64,000 bases of DNA from Anaerolineae bacterium. GTDB lineage: Bacteria > Chloroflexota > Anaerolineae > 4572-78 > J111. The stretch covers positions 1 to 64,000 of the forward strand of contig JAKLJP010000021.1 in assembly GCA_023151115.1 (NCBI GenBank), in the 5' to 3' direction. Made by a program: the position numbers and the translations under genes. A model generated the notes under the pieces. That model was not told the DNA's origin, made no database searches, and saw only the letters and a program-made list of their open reading frames with translations. Positions within the stretch are counted from its first letter, which is position 1. The number at the start of each line of letters is the position of its first letter. Below are positions 16,972 to 25,021 of the stretch, piece by piece.

Positions 16972-18034
16972 CGGCAACAGTTTGGCTCAAATCGGCAAGC
17001 AGCAGTTTAGTGGGCTGCTGCGCTACATGGCAATGCTGGCGTTGGCTTTGCTGGTATTCACTTTGGTGCTGCTCATCTTTGGCAAGAACCCGGCTCAGGC
17101 TTACGCCGACATCTTTAGCAGTACGATTGGCAGCGCCTACGGCCTGTCGGAGGTGCTGGTCAAGGTCATTCCGCTGGTGCTGTGCGCCCTGGCGGTGCTG
17201 CTGCCGGCCCGGATTGGCCTGGTCAACGTAGGCGGGGAGGGACAGCTTTATATGGGGGCGCTGCTGGCTACCTGGGGCGCATTGGCTGTCGGCGACTCCC
17301 TCCCGGCGGTGATTGGCATCCCACTGATGATTATTTTGGGTTTTGTGGGCGGTGGGTTGTGGGCGGCAATTCCGGCCTTTTTGCGAGCTAAAGGTTGGTT
17401 GAATGAGACCATTTCGACCCTGCTGCTCAACTACGTGGCTGTCCTGTGGGTCAACTTTTTTGTCTTTGGCCCTTTCAAGGACCCGGAGAGCGCCAACTTT
17501 CCCCAAAGCGTCCTGTTTGCCGATTCGGTCCGGCTGCCCTTCATCGGCAGCTCGCGGGTTCATTTTGGCCTGGTACTGGGCCTGATTGCCCTGGCGGTGC
17601 TGTACTTTGTGCTCAAGAAAACCCGCTGGGGCTACGAGATGCGGGCCATCGGCGGCAATCCCGAAGCGGCCCGGCGGCATGGCCTGCCTCTCACTCGCTA
17701 TATTCTGGTGACGATGTTTATCGCCGGGGGGCTGGCCGGCCTGGCCGGGATGGGCGAGGTGATGGCGATTCAGGGGCGGCTGCGGCCCGGTTTTTCACCC
17801 GGCTATGGTTACATGGGCTTTCTGATAAGCTGGCTGGCGCTGCACAACCCGTTGGGGGTAGTGGTTATGTCGTTTCTTATCGCCATCATTGCCCTGGGCG
17901 GCGACACCTTGCAGATTACGCAGGGCATGCCTTTCTCGTCGGTGAATGTGCTAATGTCGCTGATTTTGTTCATTGTGTTGGGTAAGTTCTTTAACAACAT
18001 GGGTTTTGGCTGGCCCAAGCGGGAGGCAAAATGA
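16964..18034 (+). CDS. ABC importer permease 1 (BMP/nucleoside type)
   Basis: A 356-residue inner-membrane protein with about nine or ten hydrophobic helices. It has the typical GLVNVGGEGQLYMGA and NPEAARRHGLPL segments of the YufP/branched-chain-like permease family. Its start overlaps the ATPase stop and its end overlaps the next start by ATGA, so the three genes are tightly coupled. It forms the pore with permease 2, fed by the BMP lipoprotein encoded at 19159. Confidence 0.9.
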   Translation: MLNGNSLAQIGKQQFSGLLRYMAMLALALLVFTLVLLIFGKNPAQAYADIFSSTIGSAYGLSEVLVKVIPLVLCALAVLLPARIGLVNVGGEGQLYMGALLATWGALAVGDSLPAVIGIPLMIILGFVGGGLWAAIPAFLRAKGWLNETISTLLLNYVAVLWVNFFVFGPFKDPESANFPQSVLFADSVRLPFIGSSRVHFGLVLGLIALAVLYFVLKKTRWGYEMRAIGGNPEAARRHGLPLTRYILVTMFIAGGLAGLAGMGEVMAIQGRLRPGFSPGYGYMGFLISWLALHNPLGVVVMSFLIAIIALGGDTLQITQGMPFSSVNVLMSLILFIVLGKFFNNMGFGWPKREAK

Positions 18035-18948
18035 CCACATCGTTTATTGAAGGCGTTTTGACGGGTTCGATTCAGTCGAGTACCTCAGTGTTGTATGCCG
18101 CGCTGGGGGAGGTGGTGGTCGAGCGAGCCGGGGTCATCAATCTGGGCGTCGAGGGCACGATGCTTATGGGTGCGGTGACCGGCTTTATGGTCACGGCGCA
18201 AACGGGCAGTGCGCTACTGGGCGTGGTGGCCGGCGGGTTGGCGGCAGGGGTCTTTAATTTAATCCTGGCCTATTTAGTTGTCACCCGCAAAGCCAACCAG
18301 CTAGCCAGCGGCCTGGCCCTGATGTTTTTTGGTCTCGGTCTGAGCGCCTTGATTGGCAAACCTTATGTGGGGCAACTTGTGCATGGCCTGGATGCGCTGC
18401 CCATTCCTTTTCTGGCCGATCTTCCGGTGATTGGCCGGATTCTGTTCAACCACGATATTTTGATTTATCTGATGGTGCCCCTGGCGGCCCTGGTTTGGTG
18501 GGTCTTGTTTCGCACCAAGTGGGGCCTGTCGCTGCGGGCGGTGGGTGAAAACAAGGTAGTAGCTTTTGCCGCCGGTTTGAAGCCTGAACTGCTGCAATAT
18601 CAAGCTGTGTTCATTGGCGGGGTGTTGGCCGGGCTGGGGGGAGCGCATCTATCCCTGGCCTTTGCCCAAAGCTGGAGCGAAGGCATGACCTCCGGGCGTG
18701 GTTTCATCGCCGTCGCCCTGGTGATTTTCGCCGCCTGGCATCCGCTGCGGGCTGTCGCAGCGGCCCTGCTGTTTGGCGGCGCGCTGGCCTTGCAGCTTCA
18801 GCTTCAAGCCCGCGGAGCTAATATTTCGCCTTTTTTGCTGGATATGATTCCCTATCTGTTGACCCTCGGCGTGCTGCTGTTTGTGCAAAAGGGTCGCAAG
18901 CGGGCGATGCCGGAAGGGTTGAAGGCTGTTTTTGAGGGGACAAATTGA
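18031..18948 (+). CDS. ABC importer permease 2 (BMP/nucleoside type)
   Basis: A 305-residue inner-membrane protein of the YufQ type, with GVINLGVEGTMLMGA near the amino terminus and about eight membrane segments. The segment GLSLRAVGENKVVAFAAGL is the usual cytoplasmic loop of the family. It starts within the ATGA overlap with permease 1 and is followed by a palindromic spacer and then the binding-protein gene. Confidence 0.9.
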   Translation: MTTSFIEGVLTGSIQSSTSVLYAALGEVVVERAGVINLGVEGTMLMGAVTGFMVTAQTGSALLGVVAGGLAAGVFNLILAYLVVTRKANQLASGLALMFFGLGLSALIGKPYVGQLVHGLDALPIPFLADLPVIGRILFNHDILIYLMVPLAALVWWVLFRTKWGLSLRAVGENKVVAFAAGLKPELLQYQAVFIGGVLAGLGGAHLSLAFAQSWSEGMTSGRGFIAVALVIFAAWHPLRAVAAALLFGGALALQLQLQARGANISPFLLDMIPYLLTLGVLLFVQKGRKRAMPEGLKAVFEGTN

Positions 18949-18969
18949 GCACTACCTTTGCACTCTTTA

Positions 18970-19066
18970 AATAGAACGCAGATGAACGCTGATAAACGCA
19001 GATTTGCGCAGAGGAATTTAAAAAATCAGCGGAAATCAGTTGAATCTGCGTTATCTGCGTCCTATT
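18970..19066. repeat. CGCAGAT palindrome
   Basis: GAACGCAGATGAACGCTGAT and CGCAGATTTGCGCAGAGG on the left are inverted as TCTGCGTTATCTGCGTCC on the right. The arms are built from repeated short CGCAGAT/CGCTGAT units. It separates the permease and binding-protein genes. Confidence 0.65.
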
Positions 19067-19158
19067 TTTGGGTTGGTCATAAAAGTAGCCTGAGGTGTAA
19101 TTTAGAGCGGGTTAGACCGCTTTGAATAAATTTTAACTAAAGTCAAGAGGAGGACACG

Positions 19159-20286
19159 ATGTTACACAAAAACAAGATTGCTTTGTGGGTCAAATTGGGG
19201 CTATTGGTGCTGGCTGTTGCTTGGGTAACGGGCTGCCAATCGGCGCCTGCGCCCGTTGCCGGAGAAGCCGCGGCGGCGGCTGAAGAACCCTTTGTGGTTG
19301 GCGCGCTGCACGTGGGCGCCATTACCGATGCCGGTTATAACCAGGCCCACCACGATGGCCTGGTCAAAATGACCGAAAATTTGCCCAACGTCAAATTGAT
19401 TGAAGCCGAGAATGTGCCCGAAAGCGCCGACGCCGAGCGGGTGATGGAAAATATGATTCAACAAGGGGCCAAATTGATTTTCCCGCAGAGCTTTGGCTAC
19501 CTCGACCCGGCCCTGGCCGTAGCTGAAAAGCACCCTGAGGTGATTTTTATGCACCCGGCCGGCTTCAAATTAGCCAAAAACCTGGGTACGTATTGGGGCA
19601 ATAACTTTGAGGCGATGTACCTGGCCGGTATTGCCGCCGGGTCGGCCACCAAAACCAACAAACTGGGCTTTATTACTGCTTTCCCCATTCCGAATATCCT
19701 GGCCTCGGTCAATGCGTTTCAGCTGGGCGCGAAGTCGGTCAAACCCGAAGTGACCACGACGCTGGTCTTCAATGGGGCCTGGGTGGACCCGGCCAAAGAA
19801 GCTGCTGCGACCAATGCCCTGGCCGATGCCGGGGTTGATGTCGTAACCATGCTGGTCGACTCGCCCATTACGATTGTCAAAACCGCCGAAGAACGCGGTA
19901 TCTACAGCATCGGCTTTCACTCATCGGCCTTGCAGCAGTTTGCGCCCAAAGGTTGGCTGACCGGCGTCGCTTACACCTGGGGCGACCTGTACACCAAACT
20001 GACCAAAGAGGTGATGGACGGCGCCTGGAAAAGTGAACATATTCGCGGCGGGATGGAAAGCGGCTTCCTGACCCTGGCCGATTACGGCCCGGCCGTGACC
20101 CCCGAAGTTCAAACCTTAATCAAAGAGAAAGAGGAAGCCATCATTAAGGGGGAACTGAAAATCTTTGAAGGCCCGATTACGGATAATGAAGGCACCGTGC
20201 GCATTCCCGAAGGCGAGGCCGGGGGCATCGAGCTGCTCGACTCGACCGATTGGCTGGTGGAAGGGGTGATTGGTCAGACGGAGTAA
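19159..20286 (+). CDS. BMP-family substrate-binding lipoprotein
   Basis: A 375-residue exported lipoprotein. The signal peptide ends in AWVTGC with lipidated Cys26, and an Ala/Glu linker follows. The mature protein has the BMP (PnrA/Med-like) fold, with the typical opening GAITDAGYNQAHHDGL and WGNNFEAMYLAGIAAG. It supplies the ABC importer encoded at 15412-18948. BMP proteins with known ligands bind purine nucleosides, but the amidase and biuret-hydrolase-like genes that follow suggest a ureido or amide compound; this is an inference from context. Confidence 0.9.
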   Translation: MLHKNKIALWVKLGLLVLAVAWVTGCQSAPAPVAGEAAAAAEEPFVVGALHVGAITDAGYNQAHHDGLVKMTENLPNVKLIEAENVPESADAERVMENMIQQGAKLIFPQSFGYLDPALAVAEKHPEVIFMHPAGFKLAKNLGTYWGNNFEAMYLAGIAAGSATKTNKLGFITAFPIPNILASVNAFQLGAKSVKPEVTTTLVFNGAWVDPAKEAAATNALADAGVDVVTMLVDSPITIVKTAEERGIYSIGFHSSALQQFAPKGWLTGVAYTWGDLYTKLTKEVMDGAWKSEHIRGGMESGFLTLADYGPAVTPEVQTLIKEKEEAIIKGELKIFEGPITDNEGTVRIPEGEAGGIELLDSTDWLVEGVIGQTE

Positions 20287-20287
20287 A

Positions 20288-20344
20288 AAAGGGAGTAGGC
20301 AGTAGGGAGTAAGAAGTAGAGGTAGATATTGCTTCTTACTCCCT
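20288..20344. repeat. GGGAGTA palindrome
   Basis: AGGGAGTAAGAAG on the left is inverted as CTTCTTACTCCCT on the right, with a repeated GGGAGTAGGCAGTAGG flank. It lies directly after the BMP gene and may act as a transcript end. Confidence 0.6.
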
Positions 20345-20346
20345 AA

Positions 20347-20477
20347 CTTGGACGAGCCAGCCCCAAAAAGGAACACAGAGTTGCGCCGAGATTGCACAGA
20401 GATGCACGGAGTTGCTCTGAAATTTCTCTGTGCGCCTCTGTGACTTCTCTGAGCTTCTCTGTGTAACAACTTCTTGC
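20347..20477. repeat. CACAGAG palindromic repeat, copy 1 (uninterrupted)
   Basis: Starts CTTGGACGAGCCAG, then runs as repeated CACAGAG/CACGGAG units that invert as CTCTGTG units, and ends TAACAACTTCTTGC. Copy 2 at 23788-24007 has the same ends but is split by a CAATAC element. Copy 1 directly abuts a broken hydrolase gene tail. Confidence 0.75.
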
Positions 20478-20601
20478 CAATTATGGCGTAACCGATTACG
20501 GAAATTATGAAGCGGTGCTGAAAATGATTAAAATGCAGGGCGGCGTTTTCGGCTCTGTAGCTCATTCGGAGCAATTTTTGGCCGCGCTGGATAGGTGCTG
20601 A
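20476..20601 (+). pseudogene. C-terminal remnant of a biuret-hydrolase-like cysteine hydrolase
   Basis: The last 41 codons of an isochorismatase-family hydrolase are left: TDYGNYEAVLKMIKMQGG, then VFGSVAHSEQFLAAL. This resembles the end of biuret hydrolases and the end of the intact gene at 23104 (GLKMIKAQGGIFGWVS). The catalytic part is gone; the CACAGAG repeat ends where the homology starts. The stop overlaps the amidase start as TGATG, so the parent gene was once coupled to the amidase. Confidence 0.7.
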
Positions 20602-21989
20602 TGACTTATTTGCCCGCTCAGACATATTTGGATTTATCCACTCTGCAACGTTTGTATCAAAGTGGAGAATTAAAACCGACCCAACTGGTCGAAACCGTTT
20701 ACCAACGCATCGCCGCCTGCGCTACGCCGAATATCTGGATTTACCTGCTGCCCCAAGAGCAAGTTCTGGCTCAGGCGGAACAATTGGAAAAGCAGCGAGA
20801 CAAGGCTGCCTCGCTGCCGTTATACGGCATTCCTTATGCCGTCAAAGATAATATTGATGTAGCCGGACACCCCACCACCGCCGCCTGTCCCGATTTCAGG
20901 TACATTCCCCAGGAAAACGCGACCCTGGTGGAACACTTGAACGCCGCCGGGGCGCTGTTGATTGGCAAAACCAATCTCGACCAGTTTGCTACCGGCCTGG
21001 TGGGGACTCGCTCGCCCTACGGGGCCACACCCAACCCGTTTGACCCCGATTTTATCACCGGCGGCTCCAGTTGCGGCTCGGCGGCAGCGGTGGCGGCGGG
21101 ACTGGTCAGCTTTGCTTTGGGCACGGATACGGCCGGGTCGGGCCGGGTGCCGGCAGGCTTCACCAATACGGTCGGCTTGAAACCCAGCCGGGGCCTGCTC
21201 AGTATGACCGGCGTGGTCCCAGCCTGCCGCTCGCTAGACTGTGTCTCCATTTTCGCCCTGACCTGCCCGGACGCGCTGGCCGTGTTCAACGTCTGCCAAA
21301 AGCCGGATCCAACCGACCCTTTCTCGCGGACTCGACCCAACGGTATTGCCACCAAAAAATTGGAGCGATTTCGTTTTGGCGTACCGCGCCCCCGGCAGTT
21401 AGAGTTTTTTGGTAACAGAGATTATCAGCGTTTATTTCATGAAGGGGTAGCCCAACTGATTGACCTGGGCGGGGAAAAAGTCGAGATCGATTTTGCTCCC
21501 TTTGAGGCCACCGCCCAACTGCTTTACGGCGGCCCCTGGGTCGCCGAACGGTATGCCGCCATCAAGGAATTTATTAGCGCCAAACCCGAAGCGCTTTTTC
21601 CGGTTACCCGCGCCATTATCGAAGGGGCCAGAAAATTTTCGGCGGTAGACGCTTTTGAAAGCTATTACAAGCTGCGGGCCTACCAGAAACAGGTCGAACC
21701 CATCTGGCAGACGATTGATTTTCTGGTGGCGCCGACCGCCGGCACCATCTACACCCTGGCCGAAGTTGAAGCTGAACCGTTTGCCTTGAATACCAACCTG
21801 GGCCGTTACACCAATTTTGTCAACCTGCTCGATCTGTGCGCCTGGGCCGTGCCCAACGGCTTTCAGCCCAACGGCCTGCCGATGGGACTGAGCTTGATTG
21901 CGCCTGCCTTTCAGGAAGCAACCCTGGCCGGCATCGCCACCGCTTTTCAGCGCAGCCGCGTTGGCCATCGCTGGGGACTGGGCCAATGA
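20601..21989 (+). CDS. Amidase-signature enzyme, allophanate-hydrolase type
   Basis: A 462-residue cytoplasmic amidase from the ATG at 20601 (TGATG overlap with the broken hydrolase). The Ser-cisSer-Lys triad is visible: K82 in YAVKDNID, S156 in GGSSCGS and S180 in TDTAGSGRVPA. The TDTAGSGRVPA and VVPACRSLDCVSIFA motifs are those of the amidase domain of allophanate hydrolase (AtzF/DUR1,2 type), which releases ammonia from allophanate. The C-terminal domain of full-length allophanate hydrolases is absent. With biuret-hydrolase-like enzymes nearby, a biuret-to-allophanate-to-ammonia route is plausible; other amides cannot be excluded. Confidence 0.85.
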   Translation: MTYLPAQTYLDLSTLQRLYQSGELKPTQLVETVYQRIAACATPNIWIYLLPQEQVLAQAEQLEKQRDKAASLPLYGIPYAVKDNIDVAGHPTTAACPDFRYIPQENATLVEHLNAAGALLIGKTNLDQFATGLVGTRSPYGATPNPFDPDFITGGSSCGSAAAVAAGLVSFALGTDTAGSGRVPAGFTNTVGLKPSRGLLSMTGVVPACRSLDCVSIFALTCPDALAVFNVCQKPDPTDPFSRTRPNGIATKKLERFRFGVPRPRQLEFFGNRDYQRLFHEGVAQLIDLGGEKVEIDFAPFEATAQLLYGGPWVAERYAAIKEFISAKPEALFPVTRAIIEGARKFSAVDAFESYYKLRAYQKQVEPIWQTIDFLVAPTAGTIYTLAEVEAEPFALNTNLGRYTNFVNLLDLCAWAVPNGFQPNGLPMGLSLIAPAFQEATLAGIATAFQRSRVGHRWGLGQ

Positions 21990-22012
21990 AAAAGCTTTCA
22001 AGGAGCGTAACT

Positions 22013-22158
22013 ACTCAGCTTTCATGTCATCCATTCGACAGGCTCAGGACAGGTTTCGAGGCTGAAAGCCGAGAAATCTTTGAGACCGTTGCCTGCAACC
22101 CACGAATTAAAAGATTTCTCGCTCCTAACGTCGCTCGAAATGACATGGCTGAGTAGTT
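22013..22158. repeat. GTCATTTCGAG inverted-repeat element, copy B
   Basis: Ends GCGTAACTACTCAGC and CTGAGTAGTTA. The left arm is split by a 24-base insertion beginning CCATTCGACAGGCTCAGG. Internal GCTGAAAGCCGAGAAATC and AGATTTCTCGCTCC match copies A and C. Confidence 0.75.
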
Positions 22159-22166
22159 AGGTGGTC

Positions 22167-22949
22167 TCAGAATGACACCGCCAATGTGCCCAACGCCTCA
22201 AACGCGGCGCTGAAAGGGTTGCCGGGCTGGATAGGCTGGGGGCGGGTAATGGCTCCGGTCAAGATGAAATGGCCGGCTTCGAGGCTGCGGCCGTGCTCGG
22301 CCAATTTATTGGCTACCCAGGTGATAGAGCGAACTGGGTCGCCCATAATCGCCGCGCCTGTTGCGCTGGCGACTTCTGTCCCGTTCTGAGCCAGCGTCAC
22401 CTTTAGATTCGGTAAATCGAGGCCGGCAGGGTCGGCGGACTGTTGGCCCAAGACAAAGTGACGGGTATAGACATTGTAGCACAGCGCCTCCGGCATCCCA
22501 ACCTGAAATTCAGTGGTGCGAAAGTCAACAATATCAAAGGCGGCGACAACATGGGTGGCGGCTAAAATATCGGCGGGGGTAAGGTTGGGGCCGCTGACGG
22601 CGCGATTGAAAACAAAAGCCAGTTCGCACTCGATAAACGGCTGGATAAAATGCATGGCCGATAAGGTCGAGCCGGACGCGGCCTGCTGGAAGTCGAACAA
22701 GTGGCCGTAAATGGGTTCTTGAATATGCATTTTGGCCTGGGCTGCTTGGCTGGTCGCCGCCGCTTTTTGGCCGACAATTCTATAGCCGCGCTCCGTCCAA
22801 CCTGACACGACGGCGGCCTGAACCCGGTAGGCTTCCTCGACCGAAATGTCAGGATAAAAGGCAGCGACCGGCTGAATCGGCTGGTGATTGTCTTCGGTGG
22901 TGAAAAAACTTTGCGCAATCTGATGAATCATTTCCGGGGGTAGGGACAT
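22167..22949 (-). CDS. 2-keto-4-pentenoate hydratase-like protein (FAH superfamily)
   Basis: About 260 residues from the ATG at 22949, which has GGAGG five bases upstream. It has the MhpD-type hydratase fold: VEEAYRVQAAVV, the VGQKAAATS segment, the acidic metal residues in PFIECELAFVF, and a final ILTGAITRPQPI motif. Such enzymes add water to 2-hydroxypenta-2,4-dienoate-type products; some homologues decarboxylate. It sits on the minus strand between the amidase and the intact hydrolase, so its link to that pathway is uncertain. Confidence 0.82.
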   Translation of the reverse strand: MSLPPEMIHQIAQSFFTTEDNHQPIQPVAAFYPDISVEEAYRVQAAVVSGWTERGYRIVGQKAAATSQAAQAKMHIQEPIYGHLFDFQQAASGSTLSAMHFIQPFIECELAFVFNRAVSGPNLTPADILAATHVVAAFDIVDFRTTEFQVGMPEALCYNVYTRHFVLGQQSADPAGLDLPNLKVTLAQNGTEVASATGAAIMGDPVRSITWVANKLAEHGRSLEAGHFILTGAITRPQPIQPGNPFSAAFEALGTLAVSF

Positions 22950-22971
22950 ACTTGCCTCCAACGATTTTGGG

Positions 22972-23040
22972 CCGGGATTAGGAGATCGGGGGATTTTTTC
23001 CTTTATTCTTCATCCCCAAATCCCCCAATCCCAGCGAAAA
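22972..23040. repeat. GGGATTAGG palindrome
   Basis: GGGATTAGGAGATCGGGGGA on the left is loosely inverted as CCCCAAATCCCCCAATCCC on the right. It lies between divergent genes. Confidence 0.55.
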
Positions 23041-23103
23041 TTTTCTGGAGGACTATAACACCGGATGCTTAAGTGACCAAATATCATCATTGAGGTTAGT
23101 GCT

Positions 23104-23787
23104 ATGCCTAAATTACAAATTGAAGCTGAACCGTATGCCTTTGAATTTGACCCCGCTGTGACTGCCCTGATTATCATTGATATGCAGCGCGACTTTCTGG
23201 AGCCGGGCGGCTTTGGTGAAATGCTGGGCAATGATGTGTCGTTGCTGCGCAGCGCCATCGGGCCGATTGCCAACCTGCTGGAAGCCGCTCGTACGGCCAG
23301 GATGCTGGTCATCCACACCCGTGAGGGCCACCGGCCCGACCTGACCGATGCGCCGCCGGCCAAACTGGCGCGAGGCCGCCTCTCCTGCGGCATCGGCGAT
23401 GTGGGGCCGATGGGCCGGGTGCTGGTGCGCGGGGAATATGGCCACGACATCATCCCGGAACTTTACCCGTTACCCAGCGAGCCGGTGATTGACAAATCGG
23501 GCAAGGGCGCATTTTATGGCACGGATTTAGCTTTGATTTTGGGCAACCGAGGCATCCAATCGCTCATCGTCTGCGGGGTGACGACCGAGGTTTGTGTGCA
23601 TACCACCGTGCGTGAAGCCAACGACCGCGGCTATGAATGTTTGGTCCCTGAGGATTGTGTCGGCTCCTACTTCCCGGAATTTCAACAGGTCGGGCTGAAG
23701 ATGATTAAAGCGCAAGGTGGCATCTTTGGTTGGGTGTCTCACGCAAGCCAAGTGCTTCAAGCATTGAAAAGTTTAGCAACCACTTGA
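23104..23787 (+). CDS. Cysteine hydrolase of the isochorismatase family, biuret-hydrolase-like
   Basis: A 227-residue cytoplasmic amidohydrolase with the family triad D26 (ALIIIDMQRDF), K131 (VIDKSGKGAF) and C164 (VTTEVCVHTT). HTREGHRPDL, REANDRGYECL and the C-terminal MIKAQGGIFG resemble biuret and ureido-compound hydrolases (BiuH/RutB group). It could convert biuret to allophanate, which the amidase at 20601 would split further. It is preceded by GAGG and directly followed by a CACAGAG repeat. The substrate is inferred from family and neighbours; relatives act on ureidoacrylate or other amides. Confidence 0.85.
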   Translation: MPKLQIEAEPYAFEFDPAVTALIIIDMQRDFLEPGGFGEMLGNDVSLLRSAIGPIANLLEAARTARMLVIHTREGHRPDLTDAPPAKLARGRLSCGIGDVGPMGRVLVRGEYGHDIIPELYPLPSEPVIDKSGKGAFYGTDLALILGNRGIQSLIVCGVTTEVCVHTTVREANDRGYECLVPEDCVGSYFPEFQQVGLKMIKAQGGIFGWVSHASQVLQALKSLATT

Positions 23788-24007
23788 CTTGGACGAGCCA
23801 GAGCCAAAAGGGACACGGAGTTACGCAGAGGCTTCACAGAGACGCGCAGAGTAGGTCTAAAATCAATACATTTCAAATAAGGCCGTAGCATAGGGCCTCG
23901 CGCCCGCTCACAAGGGGCTAAACTACGTTATTTGAAAAGTATTGGGTCTAAAATTCCTCTGTGAAACTCTGTGACTTCTCAGGGTCGCTCTGTTTAACAA
24001 CTCCTTG
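23788..24007. repeat. CACAGAG palindromic repeat, copy 2 (interrupted)
   Basis: Starts CTTGGACGAGCCAG at the first base after the hydrolase stop codon and ends TAACAACTCCTTGC, as copy 1 does. It is interrupted by an 81-base CAATAC element at 23864-23944 with a 10-base duplication on both sides. Removing the element and one duplication restores a repeat like copy 1. Confidence 0.8.
23864..23944. mobile_element. CAATAC miniature inverted-repeat element, copy 1
   Basis: An 81-bp non-coding element. The ends are CAATACATTTCAAATAA and TTATTTGAAAAGTATTG. It is flanked by perfect 10-bp direct repeats GGTCTAAAAT (23854-23863 and 23945-23954), as left by transposition, and lies inside a CACAGAG palindrome. 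The interior holds GCCGTAGCATAGGGCC and CAAGGGGCTAAACTACG. Confidence 0.85.
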
Positions 24008-24051
24008 CTTAATATGCAAGAATCTAACTCGTAAGGAATCAAACCATAGGA

Positions 24052-24081
24052 AAAAATAAGCCGGAGAATCTGTTCTCCGGC
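24052..24081 (-). terminator. Terminator of the minus-strand small membrane protein gene
   Basis: GCCGGAGAA and TTCTCCGGC form a 9-base stem with a short loop. On the minus strand it is followed by TTATTTTTT. It lies 40 bases after the stop of the gene at 24121. Confidence 0.75.
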
Positions 24082-24120
24082 CTATCTCTTTAGGTTTGGG
24101 CATACACGTTCTTGGTTTTC

Positions 24121-24414
24121 CTACCCGCCGATACTGCCACCACCCTTGAATTTATCGCTGTCATAGGCGCGTTGAGAAGTGCTGCCGCCGGTGCTGCTGC
24201 CTCTCTCGCTGCTACTGCCGCTACCGCCAATACTGCCGCTGCTGCGAAAATCCGGGTCATCATACGTCTGTTGGCCGCCGCCAATACTGCCACCGCTGCG
24301 ATAATCGCGATCATCATAAGTTCCAGGCCCGGCCACTCGCCGCCGGTTGAAGAAATACATAGCCGCGATGACGATGATGGCAATAACAATAATTAATAGG
24401 GTTGAACTGTCCAT
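24121..24414 (-). CDS. Small membrane-anchored protein with GSIGG repeats
   Basis: A 97-residue protein from the ATG at 24414, preceded by AAAGGAG. One membrane helix (residues about 5-22, LLIIVIAIIVIAAMYFF) is followed by a basic RRR and a low-complexity tail. The tail repeats a unit of type YDD-x-D/F-R-x-x-GSIGG three times, rich in Gly, Ser, Asp and Tyr. I recognise no family. The tail may face either side of the membrane. It lies with other small envelope genes on the same strand. Confidence 0.65.
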   Translation of the reverse strand: MDSSTLLIIVIAIIVIAAMYFFNRRRVAGPGTYDDRDYRSGGSIGGGQQTYDDPDFRSSGSIGGSGSSSERGSSTGGSTSQRAYDSDKFKGGGSIGG

Positions 24415-24437
24415 TATAAGCTCCTTTGTAAATAGCT

Positions 24438-24524
24438 GTCGTGTCACTGCGAGCCGCAAGCGAAGCTGCGCAGCGTCCTACCTCGGAACGGGGGATTGCT
24501 TCGGCCTACGGCCTGGCAATGACA
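24438..24524. repeat. GTCACTGCGAG inverted-repeat element
   Basis: The left end TGTCACTGCGAGCCGC is inverted in the right end GGCCTGGCAATGACA, with an inner CGGCCTACGGCC. It resembles the GTCATTTCGAG family in its ends but has a different interior. Confidence 0.5.
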
Positions 24525-24544
24525 TTTTTATCGTCCCTGTCGTC

Positions 24545-24997
24545 TTACTCTACCGTAAAATCGGCTTCGCGCACCGGGTTGCCGTTGACAAAAATCTGGA
24601 CGGTGTAATCGCCTTCTTCCATCTGATTGGTTAGGTTCTCCAGGTGAAATTCTACATAGGTGTCAGAATAATCCCGGTCGGCCACAATTTCGGGGCTGTC
24701 TTTAAAGGGTTGGCCGTCGCGGGACCAGCGGGCGAACATGCTGGTTCCTTCCTCAATGCGATTGGCTTCAGCCACGGCGTAGATAACATCCTGAGATGAG
24801 TCAAAAGTGTCCGTGGCGCCGACCGGCGCGTTGCCGCCGCCAATACCTTCAGCCATAACAATCTCGCCCAGTTCTGTCCCACCACTAGTGGCTTCATTTT
24901 GCTCCTGGCGCTCCTGAGCCACCCCGTTGAACAGGCCGCAACCCAGGATAAAGAGCAAAATGAGGGAAAGAAAAGCAAATTTTTTAACTATTGTCAT
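24545..24997 (-). CDS. Predicted lipoprotein of unknown function
   Basis: A 150-residue exported lipoprotein. The signal LSLILLFILGCG gives a lipobox with Cys20. The mature part starts with a Glu/Gln-rich spacer. It ends in a beta-rich domain (YVEFHLENLTNQMEEGDYTVQIFVNGNPV) that looks like a small Ig-like or substrate-contact domain. GGAGA precedes the ATG. Neighbouring genes are also envelope proteins. No specific family was recognised. Confidence 0.7.
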   Translation of the reverse strand: MTIVKKFAFLSLILLFILGCGLFNGVAQERQEQNEATSGGTELGEIVMAEGIGGGNAPVGATDTFDSSQDVIYAVAEANRIEEGTSMFARWSRDGQPFKDSPEIVADRDYSDTYVEFHLENLTNQMEEGDYTVQIFVNGNPVREADFTVE

Positions 24998-25021
24998 AAT
25001 TAATCTCCTTACAACCTATTG

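Noticed and set aside
16940..17680. Minus-strand frame of 246 codons
   Set aside because: Mirror of the permease gene; Gln/His-rich composition typical of antisense frames of membrane proteins.
24112..24396. Plus-strand Ala-rich frame of 94 codons
   Set aside because: It is the mirror of the GSIGG-repeat gene on the minus strand, has low complexity and no ribosome binding site.
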